NCBI RefSeq assembly: GCF_021916785.1
Contig: NZ_JAKCFC010000005.1
Coordinates: 334,545-398,544, forward strand
DNA from: Mycolicibacterium lacusdiani
GTDB taxonomy: Bacteria; Actinomycetota; Actinomycetes; Mycobacteriales; Mycobacteriaceae
Direction: 5' to 3'
DNA length: 64,000 nt
The translations under genes and the position numbers were made by a program. Under the pieces are notes generated by a model, which saw only the letters and a program-made list of their open reading frames with translations, was not told the DNA's origin and did no database searches. Shown one piece after another: positions 1 through 8,067 of this stretch (within the stretch, counting starts at the first letter, position 1; the number at the start of each line of letters is the position of its first letter).

Positions 1-184
1 ATTTCGCTGCATGCCCGGTGAGCTGCGGCTATAGCGGGATTTTTGATCCTTGCGTCTGTAAACAGCACCCTTTTGATCCCATTCGTCGGTATTTGCTATA
101 TCTGCACTTGGAGGCCGTAATCAACGCGGTTTCGATCTTGTGCTGGGAGCCGTCGAGCAAACTCGGCGAGAAGTTCTGATCAAT

Positions 185-217
185 AGCTGTACAGCTTTGC
201 TGTGGCGTGATTAGGTT
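185..217 (+). promoter_or_regulatory. Putative promoter/operator upstream of the first glycoside hydrolase
   Basis: A perfect 12-nt palindrome, AGCTGTACAGCT, lies at 185-196. A TAGGTT hexamer fitting the mycobacterial TAnnnT -10 box is at 212-217, about 55 nt before the start codon at 273. No good -35 box is visible. The rest of 1-272 holds no credible gene, and open frames there are shadows. Regulatory use is inferred. Confidence 0.3.
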
Positions 218-272
218 TGGGCAACACCACGTTGACGCGGTCGATGAATCACGAATGTGCATAGGAGCCTCG

Positions 273-2252
273 ATGAGCAAGAAGAAGGCTGGGTTGCTCC
301 GCAACCTCGCGACGCGGACGGTCATTGCCGCGCTTCCCGTCGCGATGGTCGGCGCGTATGCCAGTGGCATATTCACCTCGCCGCCCCGGCTCGCCGCCTA
401 CGACTACCTTCCGGTGGCAGAGATATCGGTGTCGCCGACGACCGTCGGCATCGCCACCTCGCCGCTCTACGGGCAGACGCTGGCCCAGATCAACCAGCAG
501 CTCGACGAGATGCAGGCGATCGGCGTGCAGAACATCCGTGTCTTCGTGCCATGGGGACTCGTCGAACAGGTGGACGACACCTACGACTGGAGTCACATCG
601 ACGACATCATGACCGCCGCGGCCGCGCGCAACATGGGTGTGCTGGCCGAGGTGAACGCGACTCCGCTGTGGGCCGGGCCCAACCCGAACGCTCCCGGTTT
701 CCCGTTGGGCGCAGACACTCCGAACGTCGGGGCGTTCACCGACTTCATGCGCGACTTCGTCAACAGATACGACGAAACGGTCTCGGCGTACGAGATCTGG
801 AACGAGCCCAATTACGTGCAATTCTCCAACCCGATCAATCCGGAGGCCTACGCGGCGCTGTTGCAGGCCGTCTATCCGGTGATCAAGAACCTCGACCCCA
901 CGGCCACCGTGGTCGCCGGCGCCGTCGGAACGACGCAGACGTCGTCCTTCACGATGGACCCCGTCCAATTCGTGCAACGCATGCTCGCCGCAGGCGCCGG
1001 AAATTACTTCGACGCACTCTCGGTTCACCCGTACGGCGAGGAGATCGCGTACTCGGGGTCGTGCCCGACGTGCCAGCCGACCGTGCTGACGCCGCGCGAG
1101 CAGGTCGAGTCGATCATGGACATGCTCAACGGCAAGAAGGTCTGGGTCACCGAGTACGGCTTGCCCACCACCCCCGGCGGACCCTTCACGCAGGAACAGC
1201 AGGCCGCGTGGATCAAGGATCTGCTGGATCACTGGCAGACCTACGACGAGGACCTGGTCGGTCCGATCTTCCTGTACACCGGGCGCGACACCCCGAATGC
1301 CCTGAACCCGACCAATCCGCACGACTACTACGGACTCTGGACTGAGGCCGGCGCCATGAAGGCCGCCGCCGAGATGCTCAAGAAGTGGCTGGCGGCGAAT
1401 CAGCCAGGGGGCCCTGGTAATCCGGGAAACCCCGGCAATCCGGGAAACCCGATCGATCCGATCGCGCAGTTCTTCGCCGCGGTGGCGCAGGCGGTGGCGC
1501 AAGCCATCGCGCAGGCGATCGCGAACTTCTTCGCGCAGTTCGCCGCTCCCACGTCTGCCGCGACGCTCGTCACCACCGAGACCGTGACGTCCGACGTGCA
1601 GGCCAGGCTGGCCAGTCTGGCGGCAGTCGTCGAAGACTCCGAAGCAGGCACGGTCGAAGGGGCCGAACCGGCTTCGACGGTGACGGCGGGCGATTCGCCG
1701 ATCGAGGGAGATGGGACCACCGAGGCCGGTGTGGATCCGATCGCCGCCGACGCCGAGGTGGCGCCGGAGGCCCCGGCGCCGACCGTGACCGAGCCTGCCG
1801 TCACCGAGCCCGCCGTCACCGAACCCGCCGTGACCCAGCCGGTCGTGGTCGAGCCGGAGGCCACCGATCCCGAAGTCACCGAACCGGCGACGACACAACC
1901 GGATACGGACCCGACGGTGGCCGAGCCAGTGGCCGAAGAAGCCGGACCCAAGCCGTCCTCGGGCACTTCGGATCCGTCGGATGACACCAAACCGGCGGCA
2001 GGCGACCCGTCGACCGAAGATGATTCCGCCAAGCCGGCGAAGGCGGGGGATGCCACTAGCAAGCCTGCCGGATCCGATGAGGCTGGGACCAAGTCGGTGC
2101 AGAAGTCGACGCCTAGATCCGGGACGTCGCAGCCGGGGCACCGGCACGACCGACGCACCGGCACCGCCGAGAACTCGGGATCCAGGTCGGGATTCGTCTC
2201 GGCCGAAGCCGGTGTGGCCGCGTCCGACCCGGGTTCGGAAGCGGAGGGTTAG
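273..2252 (+). CDS. Exported glycoside hydrolase (clan A, GH5/GH39-like) with repetitive C-terminal tail
   Basis: The ATG at 273 follows AGGAG at 263-267, giving 659 aa; an in-frame ATG at 207 has no such site. Residues 10-35 form a basic then hydrophobic export signal or signal anchor. Residues 55-390 are a TIM-barrel glycoside hydrolase. WNEPN puts the acid/base Glu at about 178, and WVTEYG puts the nucleophile Glu at about 294. A CPTC motif near 264 may form a disulfide. After the barrel come a Gly-Asn-Pro linker (PGNPGNPGNP), an Ala/Gln amphipathic stretch, then about 230 disordered residues rich in Thr, Glu, Pro and Ala with VTEPA repeats, suited to crossing the cell wall. A close paralogue follows at 2720. 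The substrate is not evident; a wall or storage glycan is a guess. Confidence 0.8.
   Translation: MSKKKAGLLRNLATRTVIAALPVAMVGAYASGIFTSPPRLAAYDYLPVAEISVSPTTVGIATSPLYGQTLAQINQQLDEMQAIGVQNIRVFVPWGLVEQVDDTYDWSHIDDIMTAAAARNMGVLAEVNATPLWAGPNPNAPGFPLGADTPNVGAFTDFMRDFVNRYDETVSAYEIWNEPNYVQFSNPINPEAYAALLQAVYPVIKNLDPTATVVAGAVGTTQTSSFTMDPVQFVQRMLAAGAGNYFDALSVHPYGEEIAYSGSCPTCQPTVLTPREQVESIMDMLNGKKVWVTEYGLPTTPGGPFTQEQQAAWIKDLLDHWQTYDEDLVGPIFLYTGRDTPNALNPTNPHDYYGLWTEAGAMKAAAEMLKKWLAANQPGGPGNPGNPGNPGNPIDPIAQFFAAVAQAVAQAIAQAIANFFAQFAAPTSAATLVTTETVTSDVQARLASLAAVVEDSEAGTVEGAEPASTVTAGDSPIEGDGTTEAGVDPIAADAEVAPEAPAPTVTEPAVTEPAVTEPAVTQPVVVEPEATDPEVTEPATTQPDTDPTVAEPVAEEAGPKPSSGTSDPSDDTKPAAGDPSTEDDSAKPAKAGDATSKPAGSDEAGTKSVQKSTPRSGTSQPGHRHDRRTGTAENSGSRSGFVSAEAGVAASDPGSEAEG
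1785..1844 (+). repeat. 15-nt tandem repeat encoding VTEPA
   Basis: Four 15-nt units in frame (1785, 1800, 1815, 1830) encode VTEPA, VTEPA, VTEPA and VTQPV. Degenerate copies continue downstream to about 1890. The repeat lies in the low-complexity tail of the first glycoside hydrolase and is a likely site of length variation. Confidence 0.8.
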
Positions 2253-2275
2253 CCGCCCTAACCGACGCGCCGACT

Positions 2276-2310
2276 GCGCCACGGCCCCTGCCTCGCAGGG
2301 ACCGTGGCGC
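2276..2310 (+). terminator. Rho-independent-like terminator after the first glycoside hydrolase
   Basis: A 9-bp perfect outer stem (2276-2284 with 2302-2310) and a 6-bp inner stem (2286-2291 with 2295-2300) are separated by one C/A mismatch, with a CTC loop. The tail is only TTCGCGTTTG, so it lacks a strong U-run, as is usual in mycobacteria. Confidence 0.75.
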
Positions 2311-2719
2311 TTCGCGTTTGCCAAGCGGACTTATGTTATTTGTGACGGTGGCTGTCACAATTTCTCGCTGCCGCGTAAAGCGTGGGGTCTACAGGCCGTC
2401 ATTCATTGCTGAAAACGGGTCCGGTAGCGGCAATATCGAATTCCAAGCGACCGGTCGGCACAAAATCACGAAGCTGTGAACTGGCCATACAGTCGCCCGA
2501 GTCACTTCCGTAACAGGTCATGTGAAGACCGGGCGAACGTCGCCAATTTCGCCATAGCAGCCATTCTTTGCGTCATTCCAGGAAGCAAAGTCGGCCAGTT
2601 TCAAGACCATTTCCCTGTTTTGATTTTGATTATGCAAATTTGCTGACGGAGTTGTAAATTCAGCCCATCGGCTGACGGTGCCGACAATTCGGAACCTCTA
2701 CGACAAGGGGAAACAGGGA
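2311..2719. other. AT-richer intergenic region with an inverted repeat
   Basis: No gene is seen here. The base composition is clearly more AT-rich than the flanking genes, especially 2560-2660. It holds the inverted repeat TTGTGAC-N7-GTCACAA at 2340-2360, which looks like a dimeric regulator site. The half-sites resemble Crp (TGTGA/TCACA), but the spacing is 9 rather than 6. The promoter of the second glycoside hydrolase must lie in this region, but no hexamer pair is convincing. Confidence 0.5.
2340..2360. promoter_or_regulatory. 7-bp inverted repeat, possible operator
   Basis: TTGTGAC (2340-2346) and GTCACAA (2354-2360) are perfect inverted arms around the 7-nt spacer GGTGGCT. It lies 360 nt upstream of the second glycoside hydrolase and 30 nt past the terminator of the first. 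The regulator is unknown. Confidence 0.35.
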
Positions 2720-4672
2720 ATGGCCAAGTCCAAGGAGCGTCTGCTTCGCCGCATCGCGACCCGCAGTGTCCTCGCTGCGCTGCCCGTGGCGATCGCGAGC
2801 GCCTACGCCAGTGGTCTCTTCATAGAGCCGCCTCGTCTTGCTGAGGCGAAGTTCCAAACCGTCGCCGAGATCTCAACGACGCCAAGCACAGTCGGGATCG
2901 CGACGTCGCCGCTGTACGGCCAGCCCAAGGCGGCGATCGAGAAGCAACTCGACGACATGCTGGCCATCGGCGTCACCAACATTCGCGTCTTCGTCCCGTG
3001 GGGTCTGGTCGAACCGATCGACAACTTCTACAACTGGTCGAGCATCGACGACATCATGACCGCAGCTGCGGCGCGCAACATGGGCGTGCTGGCGGAAGTG
3101 AACGGCACCCCCGTGTGGGGTGTGGCGAACGGACCCAATCTGCCGTTCGGTTCCGGTGTGCCCAACGCCAACCTCTTCAAGGACTTCATGTCCGCCTTCG
3201 CGACGAGGTACAAGGGCACGGTCTCGGCCTACGAGATCTGGAACGAGCCCAACTACTTCCAGTTCCTCAACCCGATCGACCCGGTGGCCTACGCCAACCT
3301 CCTCAAGGCGGTCTATCCCGTTCTCAAGGCGATCGATCCCACCGCGACCGTGGTCGCCGGCGCAGTCGGGGCGACGCAGACGTTCGCGGGTCTCACCATG
3401 AGCCCCGTCGAATTCGTGCAGAAGATGCTCGCCGCAGGGGCCGCCGACTTCTTCGACGCTCTCTCGGTGCATCCCTACGGCGACCAGATCAAGTATTCCG
3501 GTTCGTGCCCGTCCTGCCCGGCGACGGTATTGACCCCTCGCCAGCAGGTCGAGGCGATCATGGCGCTCGTCACCGGCAAGAAGGTGTGGATCACCGAGTA
3601 CGGCGTAGCGACGGGGCCGGCCGGGGTGAGTGAAGCGCAGCAGGCAGCCTGGATCAAGGACCTGCTCGATCACTGGCAGACCTACGACCCCGACGTCGTC
3701 GGTCCCGTGTTCCTGCACACCGTCCGCGACTTCCTCGTCAACCCCCAGAACCCGGCCGATCTCGAGAACTTCTTCGGACTGTGGGACATCCTCGGCAACC
3801 CGAAGGACGCGGCCCAGATGCTGAAGGACTGGATCGCCGCCCATCCCCCCGGCACGACCACGCCGCCGCCGGTCACGGGGACGCCGACCAACCCGCTGGC
3901 GCAGTTCTTCGCCGCCATGGCGCAGATCGCGCAGTCGTTCCAGTCGGCGATCGCGAACCTGTTCAACCCGGGCGGGTTCATCCAGGGGTTCGTCAACGCG
4001 ATCTCGAATCTGTTCGGCTTCCTGCGTCCCGCGGCCCCGGCCGCCACGGTTGCGACGCTGGCGCTGACCGAGCCCGAACCGACGGTCGCGAGCAAGCTGG
4101 CCGCCACGGTCGAACAGGAGGGGGACGCCACCGTCGTGGCGGACGAGGGCGTCGACACGGTGTCGGCCGAACCCACGACCGAGCCGGTGGCGGAGACGCC
4201 GAACGCTGTCGAACCCGTTGTCGCGGAACTCGATCCGGTACCGGTCGAAGCGCCTGCGGTCGTCGAGGTGTCGGTGCCGGAGGTGTCGCTGCCTGAGGTC
4301 GTGGCGCCCGAGATGGCCGTTCCCGACGTGACGGCGGAGGAGCCGGCACCGGTCGACGAGGAGCCGGACGAGCCGACGTCGGTCGACGGCAGCGAGGGGA
4401 AGCCGTCGACCGAGTCGGCGACGTCGACGAAGTCGGGTGCCGGCTCGAGTACGACGAAGTCGGACGACTCTGATTCGACCAATGACTCGACCACCTCGTC
4501 GACGAAGTCGGACGACTCTGATTCGACCAGCGCGTCGAAGACCAGCGTGTCGAAGACGGAAGCCAAGACGACGAAGTCCACGACCGATAGCGGCGCGGAC
4601 AAGACCAAGGCCGGCTCCACGAGTTCCGCGGGCTCGTCCTCGGATTCCTCGAGCAGCGGGTCGGACGACTGA
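2720..4672 (+). CDS. Exported glycoside hydrolase (clan A, GH5/GH39-like), paralogue of the preceding gene
   Basis: The start at 2720 gives 650 aa beginning MAKSKERLL, aligning without a gap to the upstream paralogue; AAGGGG at 2704-2709 may be the ribosome site. An export signal lies at residues 10-35. The catalytic barrel spans about 55-385, with acid/base Glu176 in WNEPN and nucleophile Glu293 in WITEYG. A CPSC motif near 263 matches CPTC in the paralogue. The tail has an Ala/Gln/Phe amphipathic segment, then Val/Pro/Glu-rich and finally Ser/Thr/Asp/Lys-rich low-complexity sequence (KSDDSDST repeats). The catalytic halves are very similar but the tails differ completely, so the duplication is older than the tail divergence. 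Substrate unknown. Confidence 0.8.
   Translation: MAKSKERLLRRIATRSVLAALPVAIASAYASGLFIEPPRLAEAKFQTVAEISTTPSTVGIATSPLYGQPKAAIEKQLDDMLAIGVTNIRVFVPWGLVEPIDNFYNWSSIDDIMTAAAARNMGVLAEVNGTPVWGVANGPNLPFGSGVPNANLFKDFMSAFATRYKGTVSAYEIWNEPNYFQFLNPIDPVAYANLLKAVYPVLKAIDPTATVVAGAVGATQTFAGLTMSPVEFVQKMLAAGAADFFDALSVHPYGDQIKYSGSCPSCPATVLTPRQQVEAIMALVTGKKVWITEYGVATGPAGVSEAQQAAWIKDLLDHWQTYDPDVVGPVFLHTVRDFLVNPQNPADLENFFGLWDILGNPKDAAQMLKDWIAAHPPGTTTPPPVTGTPTNPLAQFFAAMAQIAQSFQSAIANLFNPGGFIQGFVNAISNLFGFLRPAAPAATVATLALTEPEPTVASKLAATVEQEGDATVVADEGVDTVSAEPTTEPVAETPNAVEPVVAELDPVPVEAPAVVEVSVPEVSLPEVVAPEMAVPDVTAEEPAPVDEEPDEPTSVDGSEGKPSTESATSTKSGAGSSTTKSDDSDSTNDSTTSSTKSDDSDSTSASKTSVSKTEAKTTKSTTDSGADKTKAGSTSSAGSSSDSSSSGSDD
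4452..4529 (+). repeat. 30-nt perfect direct repeat in the Ser/Asp-rich tail
   Basis: The 30-nt segment 4452-4481 recurs exactly at 4500-4529, 48 nt apart and in the same frame. It encodes TKSDDSDST. Both copies lie in the disordered tail of the second glycoside hydrolase. Confidence 0.8.
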
Positions 4673-4693
4673 TAGTCGGTCCCGCCTGGTTAC

Positions 4694-4730
4694 GTACCGC
4701 CGCGATCTCCCACGGGGGTCGCGGCGGTAC
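4694..4730 (+). terminator. Terminator after the second glycoside hydrolase
   Basis: A 12-bp perfect stem (4694-4705 with 4719-4730) encloses a 13-nt loop and lies 22 nt after the stop. No U-tract follows. It separates the gene from the convergent tRNA at 4767-4843. Confidence 0.8.
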
Positions 4731-4766
4731 TGCGTCGGGACGTCACTGCCCGGCCGTCAAGCGAGA

Positions 4767-4843
4767 TGGTGCCCTCGGTGAGATTCGAACTCACACTGGA
4801 CGGGTTTTGAATCCGTTTCCTCTGCCAGTTGGGATACGAGGGC
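4767..4843 (-). tRNA. tRNA-Leu (anticodon CAA), unusual short variable loop
   Basis: Read on the minus strand, this is a complete cloverleaf. The acceptor GCCCTCG pairs with CGAGGGC, the T arm is GTGAG-TTCGAAT-CTCAC, and the 3' CCA is encoded at 4767-4769. The anticodon loop is TTCAAAA (4805-4811), giving anticodon CAA for the Leu codon UUG. The variable region is only about five bases, so the shape is class I rather than the long-arm class II expected of leucine tRNAs. The anticodon stem has one A/C mismatch next to the loop. As I recall, a leucine tRNA also sits upstream of pdtaR in M. tuberculosis. Confidence 0.85.
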
Positions 4844-4939
4844 CTTCGCTGGTGCGGTTTCCCACCATAGATGATGAGGTGAAGCGTTCGTCATGGCCCC
4901 GAAGTCGCTGATCTGCGCGCGCCACGCCACAATGGCGTC

Positions 4940-5545
4940 ATGACCACACCCGATGCCGTCAGGCCGCGACGTGTCCTCATCGCCGAGGACGAGGCGCTGA
5001 TTCGCCTCGACCTCGCCGAGATGCTCCGCGAGGAGGGGTACGACGTGGTCGGCCAAGCGGGCGACGGGCAAGAGGCCGTCGAACTCGCCGAGAGCCTCAA
5101 GCCCGACCTCGTCATCATGGACGTCAAGATGCCGCGGCGCGACGGCATCGACGCCGCCTCGGAGATCGCGGCCAAGCGCATCGCACCGATCGTGGTGCTC
5201 ACCGCGTTCTCGCAACGCGAACTCGTGGAGCGGGCGCGTGACGCCGGAGCCATGGCGTATCTGGTCAAGCCGTTCTCGATCACCGACCTCATTCCCGCCA
5301 TCGAGGTCGCGGTCAGCCGGTTCGGCGAAATCGCCGCTCTGGAACAGGAAGTCGCGACGCTGTCCGACCGACTCGAGACGCGCAAGATGGTGGAACGCGC
5401 CAAGGGTTTGCTGCAGCAGAAGCAGGGCATGTCCGAGCCAGAGGCGTTCAAGTGGATTCAACGTGCCGCGATGGATCGACGAACCACGATGAAGCGGGTG
5501 GCCGAAGTGGTGCTCGAGACCCTCGACGAACCGGGCGAGGCGTAA
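4940..5545 (+). CDS. pdtaR: PdtaR, ANTAR-type response regulator (RNA-binding antiterminator)
   Basis: The protein is 201 aa. Residues 10-125 are a response-regulator receiver with acidic pocket EDE near 16-18, phospho-acceptor Asp61 in VIMDVKMP and Lys near 110 in LVKPF. A short coiled coil follows, then a C-terminal ANTAR domain (about 140-195: MVERAKGLLQQKQGMSEPEA) that binds paired hairpins in target RNAs. It is the orthologue of Rv1626, the partner of histidine kinase PdtaS. No Shine-Dalgarno precedes the ATG at 4940, so a leaderless mRNA is possible. The gene stands alone; the ABC importer begins 177 nt downstream with its own ribosome site. Confidence 0.95.
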   Translation: MTTPDAVRPRRVLIAEDEALIRLDLAEMLREEGYDVVGQAGDGQEAVELAESLKPDLVIMDVKMPRRDGIDAASEIAAKRIAPIVVLTAFSQRELVERARDAGAMAYLVKPFSITDLIPAIEVAVSRFGEIAALEQEVATLSDRLETRKMVERAKGLLQQKQGMSEPEAFKWIQRAAMDRRTTMKRVAEVVLETLDEPGEA

Positions 5546-5722
5546 CGGCCAGGTTTCGAAATCGCCCATTCCAGCGGGTTGTTCAGCCCCTTCAGGTGCG
5601 GCATTTCTCAACACCACGCACTATGGCCATGCGTTGGCTATGTTCTACCCGAAGCATCGCCGAGCCGGCCGATCCGCGCCGTGACGTCGATGTCGATGAA
5701 AACCCTGACCCGGAGGTGAAAC

Positions 5723-6934
5723 GTGCACGGTCGCGTGGCACGGAGTGCATTTGCTCTCGGCGGCGCGGGCTTGCTTGTGCTGGCCATGGCCGGCTGCAAT
5801 CAGTCCGCACCCGAGGAGAGTTCGTCGCAGTCCGACTTGAAGATCGTCGAGCAGGTCCAGATCGACCAGAACGGCGCGGAAGTCAAAGCCGCCGAGGGCG
5901 CGGCTCCCGCTGACCCCGCGGGCGACGGCAAGGCAACGTGCCCACCGGTGTCCATCGCGATGGCCGGGGCCCTCAACGGGCCGGACGCCGCTCTTGGCAT
6001 CAACATCGTCAACGGCGTGCAGATGGCCATCGACAAGCACAACGCGGCGAACCCGGGCTGCCAGGTTCAGCTGAAGAAGTTCGACACCGAGGGTGACCCG
6101 CAAAAGGCCACCGCCATCGCGCCGCAGATCGTCGACGATCAGTACACGATCGGTCTGGTCGGTCCTGCCTTCTCGGGTGAGACCAAGGCGACCGGAACGG
6201 TGTTCGATCAGGCAGGCCTCGCATCCGTGACTGCATCGGCCACCAACCCGACGCTGAGCGAGAACGGGTGGAAGACGTTCTTCCGCGGACTCGCCAACGA
6301 CGCGGTGCAGGGTCCGTCCGTGGCCAACTACCTCAAGAACACCATGGGGCTGAAGAAGATCTGCGTTGTCGACGACAGCACCGACTACGGTCTCGGCCTC
6401 GCCACCGCGGTGCGCGAGACGCTTGGTCCGGTCGCCGATTCGCAGTGCAACATCTCGGTCAAGAAGGGCGACAAGGACTTCTCCGCCGCGGTGACGCAGA
6501 TCAACGGAGCGGCTCCCGAGGCAGTCTTCTTCGGCGGCTACTACTCCGAGGCCGCGCCGCTGGTCCAGCAGCTCAAGGACGGCGGCGTCACCGCGACGTT
6601 CGTCAGCGCCGACGGCACGAAGGATCAGCAGTTCGTGGATCAGGCAGGTGAGGCGTCCAAGGACGCACTGCTGTCCTGCCCGTGCGGTCCGGCGACGGGT
6701 TCGTTTGCCGAGGAGTACAAGCAGAAGTTCAGCGCCGACCCGGGCACGTACAGCACCGAGGGCTATGACCTGGGCACCATCCTGCTCAAGGGCATCGACT
6801 CGGGTGCCATCACCCGCCCGGCCCTGCTGGACTTCGTCCGGAACTACAACGGCCAGGGTGTGGCTCGCAACTATCAGTGGACTCCGAATGGGGAGCTCAC
6901 GACCAATCTGATCTGGATGTTCAAGGTCCAGTAG
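5723..6934 (+). CDS. Branched-chain amino-acid ABC transporter, substrate-binding lipoprotein
   Basis: A GTG start at 5723 follows GGAGGTG at 5712-5718, giving 403 aa. The N-terminus is a lipoprotein signal with AMAGC, so Cys25 would be lipidated. The mature protein is a type I periplasmic-binding (LivJ/LivK, ANF receptor-like) domain, seen in GALNGPDAALG, VGPAFSGETKATG and FRGLANDAVQGP. It captures ligand outside the membrane for the LivHMGF complex encoded next. Ligands of this family include Leu/Ile/Val, urea and short amides; the sequence alone does not choose. A strong stem-loop separates it from the permease gene, which would favour excess binding protein. Confidence 0.92.
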   Translation: MHGRVARSAFALGGAGLLVLAMAGCNQSAPEESSSQSDLKIVEQVQIDQNGAEVKAAEGAAPADPAGDGKATCPPVSIAMAGALNGPDAALGINIVNGVQMAIDKHNAANPGCQVQLKKFDTEGDPQKATAIAPQIVDDQYTIGLVGPAFSGETKATGTVFDQAGLASVTASATNPTLSENGWKTFFRGLANDAVQGPSVANYLKNTMGLKKICVVDDSTDYGLGLATAVRETLGPVADSQCNISVKKGDKDFSAAVTQINGAAPEAVFFGGYYSEAAPLVQQLKDGGVTATFVSADGTKDQQFVDQAGEASKDALLSCPCGPATGSFAEEYKQKFSADPGTYSTEGYDLGTILLKGIDSGAITRPALLDFVRNYNGQGVARNYQWTPNGELTTNLIWMFKVQ

Positions 6935-6951
6935 GACATTCGACGACGGGG

Positions 6952-6983
6952 ACGCGTCCGGAACAGTACGGTTCCGGACGCGT
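6952..6983 (+). terminator. Stem-loop between binding protein and permease (attenuating terminator)
   Basis: Perfect 13-bp arms, 6952-6964 and 6971-6983, enclose a 6-nt loop and are followed by TCTCGTTC. It lies 17 nt after the binding-protein stop and 46 nt before livH. By analogy with other ABC operons it could act as a partial terminator or a 3' end stabiliser. Confidence 0.65.
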
Positions 6984-7029
6984 TCTCGTTCACGACGCGA
7001 ACACCACCGTCACGAGGAGCCGCCGCCGG

Positions 7030-8067
7030 ATGCCGTCCGACTGTCTTGGCGAGTACGCATGTACTGCCGCCAACATCAACTTCAACGTCGACAATCTGCT
7101 GAATGGCTTCTGGCAGTTCACGATCGACGGGCTGTCCTGGGGTGCGATCTACGCGCTCGTCGCGGTGGGCTACACCCTGGTGTTCGGCGTGCTGCGGCTG
7201 ATCAACTTCGCCCACTCCGAGATCTTCATGCTCGGCATGTTCGGCGCGTACTTCTGCCTCGACGTGATCCTCGGGTTCACCCCGAGCGGCAACGCCTACA
7301 ACAAGGGCATCGCGCTGACGGTGCTGTATCTGGCGATCGCGATGATCTTCGCGATGCTGGTGTCGGGTTCGGCGGCAGTGGGATTGGAGTTCGTCGCCTA
7401 TCGGCCGCTGCGCAAGCGCAATGCGCGTCCGTTGACGTTCCTCATCACCGCGATCGGCATGTCGTTCGTGCTGCAGGAGTTCGTGCACTTCATCCTGCCG
7501 CAGATCATCGACGGGTACGGCGGGTCAAACGCTCAGCAGCCGGTCGTGCTGGTGCAGCCCAAGACTCAGTTCACGATCTTCGGCGCCGCGGTGTCGAACG
7601 TGACGATCGTGATCGTCGTGGCTGCGCTGATCCTGGCCCTGCTCACCGACATCGCGATCAACCGCACCAAGTTCGGCCGCGGAATCCGTGCAGTCGCACA
7701 GGATCCGACCACCGCGACGTTGATGGGCGTGTCCCGCGAGCGGATCATCATGACGACGTTCCTGATCGGTGGTCTGCTCGCCGGTGCCGCCGCGCTTCTC
7801 TACACGTTGAAGGTGCCTCAGGGCATCATCTACTCGGGCGGTTTCCTGCTGGGGATCAAGGCGTTCTCCGCCGCAGTCCTTGGCGGCATCGGGAACCTGC
7901 GCGGCGCTCTGCTGGGCGGGTTGTTGCTCGGCATCATGGAGAACTACGGCCAGGCGTTGTTCGGCACCCAATGGCGTGACGTGGTGGCGTTCGTCCTGCT
8001 GGTGCTGGTTCTGCTGATCCGCCCGACGGGCATACTCGGCGAGAGTCTGGGGAAGGCGCGAGCATGA
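7030..8067 (+). CDS. livH: Branched-chain amino-acid ABC transporter permease LivH
   Basis: This is 345 aa from the ATG at 7030, preceded by GAGGAG at about 7013-7018. Longer in-frame extensions overlap the previous gene and its hairpin and are rejected. The protein has about eight hydrophobic segments and the signature of this permease class, GVLRLINFAHSEIFMLG near the N-terminus and AVLGGIGNLRGALLGGLLLG near the C-terminus. It forms the membrane channel with LivM. Its stop overlaps the livM ATG by 4 nt, indicating translational coupling. Confidence 0.93.
   Translation: MPSDCLGEYACTAANINFNVDNLLNGFWQFTIDGLSWGAIYALVAVGYTLVFGVLRLINFAHSEIFMLGMFGAYFCLDVILGFTPSGNAYNKGIALTVLYLAIAMIFAMLVSGSAAVGLEFVAYRPLRKRNARPLTFLITAIGMSFVLQEFVHFILPQIIDGYGGSNAQQPVVLVQPKTQFTIFGAAVSNVTIVIVVAALILALLTDIAINRTKFGRGIRAVAQDPTTATLMGVSRERIIMTTFLIGGLLAGAAALLYTLKVPQGIIYSGGFLLGIKAFSAAVLGGIGNLRGALLGGLLLGIMENYGQALFGTQWRDVVAFVLLVLVLLIRPTGILGESLGKARA

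Noticed and set aside
1785..1844. CRISPR array
   Set aside because: Repeats are 15 nt, contiguous and in frame with protein coding. There are no spacers and no cas genes in the window.
249..2324. 691-aa open frame antisense to the first glycoside hydrolase, and similar long antisense frames elsewhere
   Set aside because: High-GC codon bias creates long shadow frames. It is Arg/Gly/His-rich without motifs, while the plus frame encodes a complete enzyme.
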